Source: Pseudogymnoascus destructans
Taxonomy: Eukaryota; Ascomycota; Leotiomycetes; Thelebolales; Thelebolaceae
NCBI RefSeq assembly: GCF_001641265.1
Contig: NW_020167529.1
Span: 1,017,001-1,081,000, forward strand
Reading direction: 5' to 3'
Length of the DNA: 64,000 nucleotides
The notes below the pieces were generated by a model. It worked only from the letters and a program-made list of their open reading frames with translations. It was not told the DNA's origin and did no database searches. Within the stretch, counting starts at the first letter, position 1. Every line of letters begins with the position of its first letter. Below are positions 53,396 through 64,000 of the stretch, piece after piece. Position numbers and translations under genes: made by a program.

Positions 53396-55952
53396 ATGGC
53401 CGCACGCAAACTTCAGCAGGAAGTGGATAAATGCTTCAAGAAGGTGTCGGAAGGGGTCGCTGAGTTCGAGTCGATATACGAGAAGATCGAGCAGTCCACC
53501 AACGCCGCCCAAAAGGAGAAACTCGAGGACAACCTCAAGCGCGAGATCAAGAAGCTGCAACGGCTGCGAGATCAGATCAAGACATGGGCGGCCAGCAATG
53601 ATATCAAGGACAAGGGTCCGCTGTTAGATCACAGAAAGCTTATCGAGACCGTAGGTTGAGCCCGAGAGACATGGGCATCACGCGGATTGACGTAATGGGT
53701 ACTGACGGCCACGTAGCAAATGGAGAAGTTCAAGGCGGTCGAGAAGGCGATGAAGACGAAGGCATACTCGAAAGAGGGTTTATCAGCGGCAGCGAAATTA
53801 GACCCGAAAGAGAGGGCAAAGCTAGAAGCCTGCGAATTCCTCAGTGGCACGGTCGAGGAACTGGAGAGGCAAATAGAAACCCTAGAGGCCGAAGGCGAAT
53901 CGATACAAGCGACCATGAAAAAGGGAAAAAACCAAAGCAGCAAGGCGGATCGAATGGCCGAGATAGAGCGTATAACAGAACGACATAAGTGGCATCAAGG
54001 GAAGCTGGAACTGATAAAACGGTCGTTAGAAAACGGTGCGGTAGAGACGGACCAGGTTACCGATCTAGAGGAGAGTATCAAGTACTACGTCTCCGATGGG
54101 ATGAACGAGGACTTTATGGAGGATGATGAGATGTACGATGAGCTTAATCTACAAGAGGAAGAGGATATCTATGGCATGAACAACGACAATGACCGAGTAT
54201 CGTCGCAAGACACACAATCGATACAAGACGAGCCAGATTCGCATACAAAGACAGATCACATACCCAGTTCTAAACAAAAACCTTCAGCGTCGGAACCTCC
54301 GCTTGCAGCTGCGAGGCGACCGTCGACGCAATTGCGAAGTCCGCTCCCTGCTTTGGCGACATTGCATAGTCCACTTTCAAACCTCACAAATGGATCGGGG
54401 TGCGGGAACATGAAGCCGGCCATGGTGCCTACAAGGCTGCCGGGAGAGACCTTAAAGTATGCATCCGCAGCCGCCGCCGCGGCAAATACTGTGGGAATCG
54501 CACCTTTACCACCGCCACCGGGGGCAACTCCACCGTCTACCTCCAACACTCCCCTCGCGTCTCTACCAGCGTCACATGTGGCAAAGGAATCTCCGATCGC
54601 TGCACCTTCACAGCCTGCGAGTGCTGCTCATACACCCGCCCAGAGGCCAAGCATACCCGTAACAGCACTTGCTCACGAGGCACGATCTGTTTCGCGGCAG
54701 AGCAAATCCCCGGCGCCCAGTTCGCAAGCAGCGGGCAGTATGCCACCGACGCCGGCCATCAACAAGGTCGAGAGTGCGAAGTCCGGCAAAGCATCACGCG
54801 CCTCTGCAGACAAGGGAGCCGCCGTAGATGTGTCAGAGGCAGGCCTTCCAAAGGGACCAGCTAACGTGCTTGGCCTATTAGACCAGGACGAGTCGATATT
54901 CCACCTTCCATCTGATCTACAGGACCTCATTCAGTCTTTCAAGGTAACACAAAAGCGCGCGACGATAACACCCTCGCAATCATCGTTACGGATGTTAGCC
55001 GCTTCCAATGCTTCGTTTCCCGACGGTTTGGATGCCGAGCAACCGCGATACTACAAGCCCAAATACCGCTTCAACACGCCTTCATACTACCCTCAAGAGC
55101 CGTTACCGATATTTGATGATCCAAGGTTATACTCTCGCATTGACCCCGATACGCTCTTCTACGTCTTCTACTACAAGCAAGGGACCTACCAACAATACCT
55201 AGCGGCAAAGTCGTTAAAGGATCAAAGCTGGCGCTTCCACAAGCAGTACCAAACCTGGTTCCAACGACACGAAGAGCCAAAGACAATCACCGAGGAGTTT
55301 GAGCAGGGAACGTATCGATTCTTCGATTACGAAAGCACCTGGTGCGTATGCCGTTGTTATGTAGAAGTGTTCGGGCCCGGCATGACGGTCATGTCGAGAA
55401 ACAAGCAGCGAATCCTCTTCGAGCCATGCGATATGCGCCATAATGCCTAATCCGCTGCACCAGGCTATACCACGGTGAAGACTAGTGTCTCACTGGAAAG
55501 TTTCAGAAACCATCCGGTATACTGCTGGTGCCTCGTTTTGGGTCATACAAGGGATTTCCAACGGCACGAGAGCGGAACGTTATTTAGGCGTGTGTCGTTT
55601 AGCGTGCCTCAATCGATGCTCTCTGCTGGAACCTTGGAGGCCTGTGCATATAATGAAATTTCTTCGGGAACCGGCCTTTCGGGCATCCAGTTAGTACTGG
55701 ATGGTTACAAAAGGTCGACTACCGTGTCTTTCGGATCCCTGCATATCTCAAAACAGTCTCTTTGGAACCCCCTTTGAAACCCCCGGATACAAGCAGCTCT
55801 TTCCTTTCTCAAACCGGAGGCCCATTTCACAATCGTTACCCACGACGCACGGGCGTCATCCACAATAACGGCAGCTAACAACCCCCTCTAGGATGAACCG
55901 CCGGAAAGCAGACTTTAAATTCGCGTATAAGTTCCTCGAGGACGATGTATAG
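53396..55952 (+). CDS. NOT5: CCR4-NOT complex subunit Not3/Not5
   Basis: Exons 53396-53650, 53717-55341 and 55892-55952 give 646 aa. The N-terminal Not3 coiled coil (1-240) is clear: RKLQQEVDKCFKKVSEGVAEFESIYEKI, IKKLQRLRDQIKTW, MEKFKAVEKAMKTKAYSKEGL. An acidic stretch and a long Ser/Pro/Ala-rich linker follow. The C-terminal NOT box holds PRYYKPKYRFNTPSYYPQEPLPIFDDPRLYSRIDPDTLFYVFYYKQGTYQQ split across the alignment, ending DYESTW. The last exon adds MNRRKADFKFAYKFLEDDV, the expected conserved end. To reach it an intron of 550 nt is needed, far longer than the others here. It acts in mRNA deadenylation, decay and transcription control, in cytoplasm and nucleus. Confidence 0.93.
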
Positions 55953-56327
55953 ATATCGAGAAAGGGCATCAGACTCTTTGTATGATGTACGCTGTGAAGG
56001 TTGCTTTGGGAAAGGGGGTCGGTCGGGGAAGGGGCGCAGGGCAATATACTTCTACATGGCTGTGTGAATTATGGCAGGTAACTACTGGAACTTTGTATGC
56101 TCATAGGGATGAGGGTCATTAGGCATCCGTTTGGTGATTGAACGAGGTCGCTGAAATGGTGATTTTTTGACCCCTTGCGTTTGGTTTCGGCTTGTGCTAC
56201 TATGCTCTTCCCGTGACGCATGGGTGATCCGGGGGAATGCCCGAAACTGTCGGGGTGATATATGCCCTGTCAATAAGTTAAGTTGCCTCTATTTCTATTT
56301 CTATTTGTTTGTAACCTTACACTCCTT
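55953..56327. other. Convergent intergenic region
   Basis: 375 bp between the Not3/5 and aminodeoxychorismate lyase stop codons. No gene is seen. Confidence 0.5.
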
Positions 56328-57197
56328 CTACAGCTTTATTACCCCAGCAATAAACCCCCTAACTCCATTACTAACCCAACACTCGTCCCCATCCACCACC
56401 TCCCCCCTCCTTACCACCTCCTCCACACACAACCCATTGGCCAGCGCCCACCTCCTCGTCGTCCCAACCTGCCCCCCACTCTCCACCGGCGGCGTAACCC
56501 ACTTTCCCCCCCTCCAAAACAGCACCGTCGTCAGACTCCCCTCCATAATCTCCCCCTCCTTCGTGCTCGTAATCAACACCTCCTTAGGGTCGGACATGGA
56601 TTCTATACCTACCCGTGTTCGGGCGGAGTTGTACATGTCGCGGCTTGTGGTCTTGTAGGAGGTGAGGGGGGAGGGGGAGGTGTCTATGGTGTCGAGCATG
56701 ACGGACCAGGTTTCGTCGCGCGAGGGCTCGCCGTAGCCGGGACCTTGTTGCACGGTTGAGTCACCGTCGCCTAGGGATAACGCGCCCCCCGTCAGAGGAT
56801 TGACTCTCGGCGGCGCCGTCCCCGGCGGCGGTAACCGCGTAGGAAAAAGGTTCCTCAGCGGCCTTGATGGGATTTCAAAACTACCCACAGTAATCTCCCC
56901 CCGTCTATCAACCACGGCTCGAACTCGCCTAGGGGTGGTAGAAGTGGTATCTACCGCGTCCTCCAGGGTGTTGAGGAAATGATCTAGCCCGGAGGGACCG
57001 GATAACCGCGCGACTGCTTCGGGCCAGTTGAAGTGCCGCGCTGCGTCGAGGATGCGGTCGCGGTGGTGGGAGAGCATGTAGAAGGGGGATGGGGTGGGGC
57101 TGAGGGTGGTGTTGGCGGCGCAGGTGAGGAGGAGGGGGTCGTAGCGGAGGGAGGTGAAGAGGCTGAAGGTTTGTTCTGGGGAGTCGGGGGCGGACAT
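56328..57197 (-). CDS. ABZ2: Aminodeoxychorismate lyase-like, PLP class IV (p-aminobenzoate synthesis)
   Basis: Single exon, 289 aa. The fold is class-IV PLP aminotransferase/lyase. It starts FSLFTSLRYDPLLL with FYMLSHHRDRILDAARHFNW, the N-terminal pattern of fungal Abz2. The likely Schiff-base lysine is Lys182 in LTSYKTTSRDMYNSAR. The following LITSTKEGEIMEGSLTTVLFWRGGKWVTPP and RRWALANGLCVEEVVRRGEV fit the cofactor-binding end. The enzyme converts 4-amino-4-deoxychorismate to p-aminobenzoate and pyruvate for folate. A different class-IV role cannot be fully excluded. No targeting peptide is evident. Confidence 0.82.
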   Translation of the reverse strand: MSAPDSPEQTFSLFTSLRYDPLLLTCAANTTLSPTPSPFYMLSHHRDRILDAARHFNWPEAVARLSGPSGLDHFLNTLEDAVDTTSTTPRRVRAVVDRRGEITVGSFEIPSRPLRNLFPTRLPPPGTAPPRVNPLTGGALSLGDGDSTVQQGPGYGEPSRDETWSVMLDTIDTSPSPLTSYKTTSRDMYNSARTRVGIESMSDPKEVLITSTKEGEIMEGSLTTVLFWRGGKWVTPPVESGGQVGTTRRWALANGLCVEEVVRRGEVVDGDECWVSNGVRGFIAGVIKL

Positions 57198-59324
57198 CTT
57201 GGGGACTGGTGAGGTGACTCGTTCCGAGGGCGTGGAAATTGTGTCGGGAGAGAGTCCTATGAGCCTGCCTCTCGCCGCTGTAGGCGGAATGATAGCGACT
57301 CAAACAACGGAGGTAACAGGTAGGTTCCCTGGCGCTTCGCCTTCCAATTGCGAACTTGGCTACGCGGCAACGTATGTGCTGATCCGGCAACTAGAATGCG
57401 GCGAAATCCTCTGGACCCCAAAGCGTCTGACAACGAACCAGATGGTCATATATTATAGACCCAGGACTATTTGTATCCAGCCAATGTTGCCTATCGTGGA
57501 ATTTGTGAGTCGGGTCCTCCCTTCCTTCATGCGTCATGCAGTTGTGCCCAATATTGTGGAGGGGACGGATGACAGTTGCGGACAAATATAAAGCGCTGGT
57601 ATCCCGGACTCTCTCTAGCTGACCTCGAGCAATGATTTATTGTTACTTTTCGCAAAGGAGATATTGAAATGATTTATATTTACTGAATTAGGACTCTTGT
57701 ATTCAAACGGATATGGTCCCAGTTGGTTGGGCGTGTTTTGATGGATTTGAGGCGATTCTCAGGTGATGATTGGCTATGGCAACGACAACATTCGCGTCAT
57801 GTACCCCCCCCCCCGGATCATCTTTCCCTGCAATTGCTCTGACAATATTCAGAAATATGTCTATGAAGCCCCGACATATATCCTGTTGGAACTCCAACCC
57901 GGTGCGAATTCGCAGAATCACATTCCGCCCGACATTGCTAAATTGCTCTAATTCTCCCCCTTCTGGAAGATTTGCGGCTTGTTGGAAAGGAAACATCATT
58001 AGGCCCCCCACAAGCATGTTAGCGAAGGCCAGAAATAGCTCACCGACGACACACCAACCACGAGCCTCGTTCGTGGTTGGAGAGCAGACTAGACAGCCTC
58101 GCTTTTTACCCGCGATACAAACGGTGGACCCAGGCTTTTTACGGGGCATTTCGCGCGGGATATCGGGGAGTATATCTAATGGTTTCTTTAATCATTAGAT
58201 GCGATACTATGATTGTCGATTTGGCCGCGGTGTCGAATTCACGGTGTGTTGGTCCTCTGAAGCGTCGCTGATCGCGCATCGAGAGAAATCCAAGCCCGGC
58301 TGAGCGATATAGCATACTTTATGAGCCGTGCCCACCCCTGGCGCGAGGCTGGCACTAGCCATGACCCTGTTCGGTCCGTCTCACAAAGAGATCGCGATGG
58401 ATCGCGCTGTTTGAGCGGGAGAAGGCCTCGATACATTCGACGGCGTTATCGAAGGCGACGGGCTGGACGCGGGTTTTCGAACTGAAGCCAAGCACGGAGT
58501 ACGTTTCTTGGTTCGGTGAACTATTGGGGGAACGTCGACTATCGTCAAATATTCTACAAGCCCTAGCCAGATCAGCATTCCCTGTCCAACATCCGTCGTT
58601 AAGGCTCAAAGTGAGGCGATACACGGCCCCTCCCGATCCCTGAAGCTCGTGGAGCTAGTCATAGCGCTATTTTGGTCCTTTGTGGAACTTCAGAATCTCG
58701 CCGTCACGTCAGCAACTCTGCCTTCAACCCCACCCAGCCTTAGCCGTTCGTTAGCTGCAACGAGGCGGTTCATCTTGGATTCTGCCTTCACCCACGAGAC
58801 TTTTCCAATGCCGTCACGACTAGGTTCATCCCAGTAACTTAGCCTTCCGTCCCTTATTACCCAGCCACAAGCTACCTAGATTCCTATAGCTTAATTGGGT
58901 AGTAAGCGCTTCTCATATTATTCGGTGTGGCCTCGTTCGCCTCACAAAATTCACTGGCTGTCGTCATCCTCATATTCGACTGTCTATCACCCATTCAGGG
59001 CAGCATAAGTGTATACTTCCTACCTATCTCCATACCTCCTCTGTTGCTAGTTTTCACATTTTTTAGCGTGAACTTTGTTCAGTAAAGATAGAATGGCTTA
59101 TATCTCACATTCTACGTATTTCAACACCTATATATTGGTCCATTCTTCAGCCCCGGTTTCAAATTCTTGTTCTTTGACCCACTTGACATTTCTCCAAGGG
59201 CTAGATTCTAGTCATATGTCTGGTGTTCCTGACCAAATACGGAACTCGATCTCATCTCAACGTTGATCCTCCAGACCCCCCCCCATCTACAACCAATCAA
59301 ACACCAAACCAAAGACGGATCGTT
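57198..59324. other. Long intergenic region, no supported gene
   Basis: About 2.1 kb. Several open frames on both strands (57703-58198, 58239-58624) lack recognisable motifs, and they overlap one another in opposite directions. Promoters of both flanking, divergently transcribed genes lie at the ends. Decayed transposon or lost gene sequence is possible but not shown. Confidence 0.45.
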
Positions 59325-60481
59325 ATGAACATGGATTCCAATGTTCCAGACGAATTCAAGTCGTTCTGGAATATAGAAGTCTCGGATGCCAGTAACAGTG
59401 TCGTATATGAAGGTCAACAGTCTAATCAACTTCACTTCGCGCCGTATATGGAACGTGACGACTCTGGATCCAGCCTCAACTCATACTCAAGCAATAACAC
59501 CACCGACACATTCGGATCACTTGACAGCAACAGCTCATTCTCATCCTACGGGAGCTTCACTTCTCAAACACCTCCGCATGCGACGTCTGGCGGTTACACT
59601 CTTCATCAGGGTTATTCTCCCGTCGGCTCAGTCACTGGTTCAGCACAGCTGTATAAATATCCACTCCCCTCTTTCGAAGATCAAGTCATGTCTAAACCAT
59701 TGTTCGATATCGAGAGAGACGGCGATCCAAATATTTCTTGGTGGATGTACTATGACTTCCACGTCGACAAAGTCGGAGCATATCACACTCTTCAGCCAGG
59801 GTATCTAGAATCCGAGAATTTCCCTGCGAGGCGCTTCTCAGATAAAGTATACGAGTAAGTCCCATATACTCCCACTTACTCCATTTCCGAAATCCCCATC
59901 TAACCCAAAGCAGCGAAAAAGGACAGCTAGTCCACAAATGCTACGTCCCCAAATGCACTTCCAAGCCCGTCAAGCGCCCCTTCGACCTCGAGCGCCACTT
60001 CACCACCGTGCACGGCAAAGGCAACGCCGAGCGCCACTTCTGCGACTACTCAAAGTGCAAGCACAAAGAAGCCTTTGATCGTAAAGACCACTGCCGCGAG
60101 CACTACCGGGAGTACCACCGCGAAGACCTCGTGAAAAAAACGCATCGGGATGTCGCGCTGTGGCTCGAGGATAGGAATGTCGTGGCGGGCTGGTGGCGAT
60201 GCTCGAAGTGCTTGAAGAGGAATCAGACGGAGAGCGGGTGGAAGTGTGGTGGCGGGTGCAATAAGATGTGTGAGAGATCGAGGATTACAGCGAGGAATTC
60301 GAAAATGCAGGCTGTGGAATCGAGAGAGGAGCAGCCGGCTGCTGCGGGGGCTTCTCAACCGTTTGTGCAGGGTTGTGGGAATTGTGAGTCTGGCTGGTTT
60401 CCTGACGAGGCGAATCCGCATAACTGGGTGGCTTGTCTTGTCTGTAAACCAGAGGCTTCGGAAGAGATGGTTACATGGTGA
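59325..60481 (+). CDS. C2H2-type zinc-finger protein, fungal-specific
   Basis: Exons 59325-59854 and 59914-60481 give 365 aa, using the ATG in MNMDSNVPDEF. The first 170 residues are Ser/Asn/Tyr-rich and probably disordered, a common feature of fungal activators. The intron joins GA to C. Two C2H2-like fingers follow: CYVPKCTSKPVKRPFDLERHFTTVH and FCDYSKCKHKEAFDRKDHCREHYREYH. Further Cys pairs follow (WRCSKCLKRN, WKCGGGCNKMC, GCGNCESGW, ACLVC), so the C-terminal half may bind additional zinc. It is likely a nuclear DNA-binding protein, but no target can be named. It is convergent with the NLR gene 366 bp away. Confidence 0.82.
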
Positions 60482-60847
60482 GACGGTGGGGAGTGTCTTT
60501 TCTGTTGCTCGTTGTTTATAGTTGGATGGCTTGCTGGGGGCTTTCGTCGGGCACGATGATCTCGAGGTTACGATGTACTCATACTGTGTGTTTATGAAGG
60601 GATGGCATTGATATAGATGAGGTTCGGGAGTTAGAGGAGGGTTCCATTATTTTGTCTGGAAGGAGTTGCCTGATCTTTCGTTGGATTGTCGATGGCTGTA
60701 ATGAGTGGTGCCGACAGATATGCGGAGAGGCTACTAGGTCTTGATGGGATGTCACCGCAGGGGGTTTGTAGTGTTAGGAGAGCGAACGTTGACACAAGCA
60801 AAAGCAGCGAATGTTGGCATAGTTTTGGTGATTATTTGTAGGTCGGA
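60482..60847. other. Convergent intergenic region
   Basis: 366 bp between the stop codons of the zinc-finger and NLR genes. No gene is seen. Confidence 0.5.
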
Positions 60848-63800
60848 TTAACAGACTACGCACTCTTCCTTCTTGTGTATCTGTAGTAGCTTTATCACAG
60901 CCTCATCCTCTTTCATTTCCGCCAACGACAACGCCGTCTGCTCATGAGTTGTATCCTTCAAGTCGATTTTAGCATGTTGCTTCAACAGCAGCTTGACTAC
61001 AGCTTCATGATCACCCTGTACAGCATACAGCAGCGGCGTCCGTTCCCATTTGTCCTCTACATTGACCTTGGCATTGCGGGCGAGCAGTAGCTTAACTAAA
61101 GCTTCTTGCCCATTCTCTGCAGCATGCGATAGCTCCGTTCGGGCATGGGTGTCCTCTATGTCGATCTCGGCATTGTGTAGTACCAGTAACTTGATGACAG
61201 CTTCATGTCCATTCGCTGCGGCCCATACTAGCGGCGTCCTTTCCATCCATGTATCCTTTAAGTTAACCTCAGCACTGTCTACTAGCAGTAGTTTTAATAT
61301 AGCTTCGTGTCCTTTCTCTGCAGCATATGATAGTGGTGTGCGGGTATCCTTATCCTTTAAGTCGATATCAGCGCCTTTCTCCAAGAGCAGCTTGAAGACA
61401 GCTTCTTTCCCATACCCTGCAGCCCATGACAGCGCTGTCCGGTCAGAGTTATCTTGTGAGTTCATCTCGGCTCCGCTCTCTAGTAGAAACTTCACTACAG
61501 CTTCGGGCCCATGCACTACGGCCCACAGTAGTGGCGTCCAGCCATACCTTGTACATTTCAGTTCGATATCGGCCTTGTTCGCTAGTAGCAACTTAACCAT
61601 AGCTTCCTGGCCGCTATTGGCAGCCCAAGCCAGGGGCGCCTGACCATACAGTTCATCCTTTAGGTTAATGTCGGCGTTATTCGCTAACAGCAGCTTGACT
61701 ACGGCTTCATGCCCATTCTCTGCAGCCCGCGACAGCGGCGTTCGGCCATATCCATCTAGCTCATCTGGAATATTAGTGCCGAGCAAGTGCTGTACTGTTT
61801 TCTCAACTCCGAAATGTGCTGCTAAGTGCAGCCCCGTCAACTCTCTTGAAAAGACTTGGCTATACTGTGACTCGCCCAAGTAAGTTGCTTTCTTAACTAG
61901 TAGTACTTGGATAGATGCCTGAATCTGAGCACGTTTTTTAAGAAAACTGTGGACTTCTGGGATAGATGTACAAGCTTCGCGAGCGTGGTGACCCCAATTA
62001 AATGAGGCGTAGTTGTAAAGTTGGTTTGACCTTTGCCGTTCTTCAAACTCCCTGTCGTTCTGGCAGATTCCACTTTCAAACGTATCAAATGAGAGGTATG
62101 TAACGCAGATTTTCGTAATTTCAGCCTCTAGATTTGGAAACCATGTTTCCATCGTTCGCTCAAAGTACTCCTGTGTCGTATAATGAACTAATCGAATGAT
62201 TTCGCTTTCCTCGTCGACAGTAACCAATCCAGCACAAACTGAGACCATATCTTCAATTTGTGGAAGGTTATCTTCGTCGAGGCTAGATTCGCCTAGTTCT
62301 ATCGCAAGTGCATGCTGGAGTTCAGACATTGTCAATGGTCTTTTAGCACAAGTGATCCATGATAGAACCTGCCAAGCAAGGTCTTTTTGATCCAACAGTT
62401 GTCCTTCAATTCGAATCATGGCATCCTTATATGCATCGTCAAATGCCTTAGATCCACAGGGCAGCGATTTCAATGCAGTTCGGACAGCCTTCGGTGATCT
62501 TTTTCCAATTAAAGAATCAAGATGAAGGTGGGCGAGCAAGAACCTATATGCAAAATTAGTGTTTTGAAGAGACTGGAGTATGAATTACGTACATGCCATC
62601 AACAGCTTCCACGATCCCAGTCTTAACTTCCTCTTGTAAATCGGGACTGCGTCTAACGAAAGATGGCAGATTTGATATGTGGCCATCCACATACCTCCGA
62701 ACATCACTTTCCAATGCACGAATCTCCAACGATATAGACCCGTGAAATATTTCTGTGATTTCTGGTATGTGTCTCGAAGTCATAAACAGGTTTGATCCAC
62801 TCTTTTCTTGGACATCAAAGGTCTTCGATAGAAAATCTGATCGGTGACTACCTGTAATTAAACATTCATCGAGGGCGTCAACAATGATAAAGACTTTTGT
62901 ATACAAAGTAGCAACCGACTCTAGAGCCTGTGAGATCTCATCCAATGTTGGTTGCGTCCGGATATTAATATGTTTAGCGTAGAGAGATTTTACAGCGTCT
63001 GGCAGAGGGTTTAAACCTTGAGCTAATTGTTTGAGAAGACTTGCTAATAAGTCATTAACCTTCTGCTCATCTCGGCGCCGGAAGTTGCAATAGAGGTACG
63101 CAATTCCTATGTTTTTATCGTTGCGAAATTGGGCGATAAGCTTTTCTATCACAATTGACGTAAGAATTGTCTTCCCTGAACCTGGAATTCCTGGACAGAA
63201 CAACGTCTGTTTTTCTGTTGTAAGCCATGACTGAAACTCTGTCGAATCGAGAAGCCACTGTCCAGTCCCTGTTTGTCGCCGACTGATAAAATCGCTCTGT
63301 TGAGGAGCGTAATCTATAGGGGTAAGCCAATCGAGAATGGCCTGCTCCTGGTGCTTCCGTAATTGATTCTCTTGTCGCCAGTTAGACTCGTCTACGCCAC
63401 CTCTTATAGCCATAGAAATCTTTTCCTCAGCTTGGTGCCATTCCTGCTGCTCTTTCCTTGCCTCTTTGACTTCTTTATACGTAGTTGCTCCAAGTACGGC
63501 CGCGTCGATTGAGAGCATGCTGTTCAACAGTTGACATTGTCGGCATAGATTTTCAACTGAATCTCGAGTATCTTGAGCCAAAAAAGCACTTTTGAATCTC
63601 CCCCAACCTAATTGGTGACCTTCTCCCCTCTTTTTCAGCTCTTTAAGTAACGATTCCAGCTCTCCCTTGCAGATCTCCAGCAAGCGTTTTGTGTCTGTTG
63701 TTGATGGGGAACTAGGCCCCAACTGAGACAGTAGTACCGACGGTTGGTCCTGAAAGGCTGCTTCGAAGTCTGCATTAAGGAGGATATTGGCATTTGTTTC

Positions 63801-63962
63801 TGATAACACGGTCTTGAGAGCCCCTAATTCAGCCATAAATGCTTTAACATCATCTGGCGCATTTTTCCAGTCCATACTAAATTGGACCACAACCTGCGTG
63901 ACCTGGATAGCTAGACCAATGACGCCAACTATCCCAGCGCCAGCTCCAACTGGGTCTGCCAT
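60848..63962 (-). CDS. NLR-type STAND protein: Helo-like N-terminal domain, NACHT, ankyrin repeats
   Basis: Exons 62593-63962 and 60848-62543 (49-nt intron) give 1021 aa. The start MADPVGAGAGIVGVIGLAIQVTQVVV is typical of the fungal STAND N-terminal (Helo-like) domain, about residues 1-200. The NACHT NTPase has P-loop GIPGSGKT (258-265), YCNFRRRDEQKVNDLLASLLKQL, and Walker B VFIIVDALDEC (357-367). A winged-helix-like part (LTMSELQHALAI, LVHYTTQEYFE) leads to about ten ankyrin repeats (690-1010). The units are closely similar, with consensus RTPLSWAAENGHEAVVKLLL. Fungal NLRs sense non-self cues and can trigger programmed death; the ligand here is unknown. The frame is intact, so it is probably functional. 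Confidence 0.93.
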
Positions 63963-64000
63963 GTATGTAAGATCTCGAGTGGTCCGAGTCCAGCTTGTTT

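Noticed and set aside
55475..55777. 100-aa frame inside the long Not3/5 intron
   Set aside because: It lies wholly within the proposed intron and shows no domain; a nested gene is not supported.
57703..58149. Possible 148-aa protein on the - strand with a hydrophobic stretch
   Set aside because: No motif, an overlapping frame of similar size on the other strand, and no splice or start context.

Overview
The window looks like a gene-dense arm of a filamentous ascomycete (Pezizomycotina) chromosome. The genes carry one to four short introns, mostly 49-140 nt with GT-AG ends. Intergenic gaps run 0.3-2 kb. The gene set is typical of such fungi: secreted sedolisin, neutral trehalase, glyoxylate-cycle isocitrate lyase, NADP-isocitrate dehydrogenase, an INO80 Iec3-like subunit, a Bud2-type RasGAP and a NACHT-ankyrin NLR. 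A leotiomycete is plausible, but the sequence alone does not settle the class.

Region by region. 1-6370 is a graveyard of Ty3/gypsy LTR retrotransposons: the integrase-chromodomain end of one element with its LTR, then a second broken element (gag, protease, RT, RNase H). A complete solo LTR with a 5-bp target duplication sits inside the gag of the second element. At about 6360 the second element stops dead inside motif VI of a ZNFX1-like RNA helicase gene. The surviving 3' half of that gene (zinc-finger segment plus three CbxX/CfqX-type AAA domains) runs to 10508. 12-29 kb holds housekeeping and metabolic genes: a tripeptidyl-peptidase-like sedolisin, Nop13 and Iec3 (divergent pair), NADP-isocitrate dehydrogenase, an uncharacterised protein, a pogo-type transposon scrap beside an intron-containing tRNA-Ser(GCT), a TMEM234 homologue and isocitrate lyase. 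29-48 kb holds an Inn1/Fic1-like C2 protein, neutral trehalase with a repeat-rich upstream region, a Cys-rich protein, a CYP40 cyclophilin, a four-TM membrane protein and a large RasGAP. 49-64 kb holds an uncharacterised Ser/Pro-rich protein, the mitoribosomal protein mL58, D-aminoacyl-tRNA deacylase and Not3/5 (divergent pair), aminodeoxychorismate lyase, a C2H2-type zinc-finger protein and the NLR.

Functional links are loose, as usual for fungal chromosomes. Isocitrate dehydrogenase and isocitrate lyase compete for isocitrate. The C2 protein and the RasGAP both point to cytokinesis and polarity. Nop13, mL58, DTD, Not3/5 and tRNA-Ser belong to RNA and translation biology. The least ordinary items are the decapitated helicase-AAA gene with its retroelement junction and the NACHT-ankyrin receptor. 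Two real genes (C2 protein and Cys-rich protein) can be read through only by allowing single-base losses in G/C homopolymer runs, which suggests consensus errors rather than dead genes.
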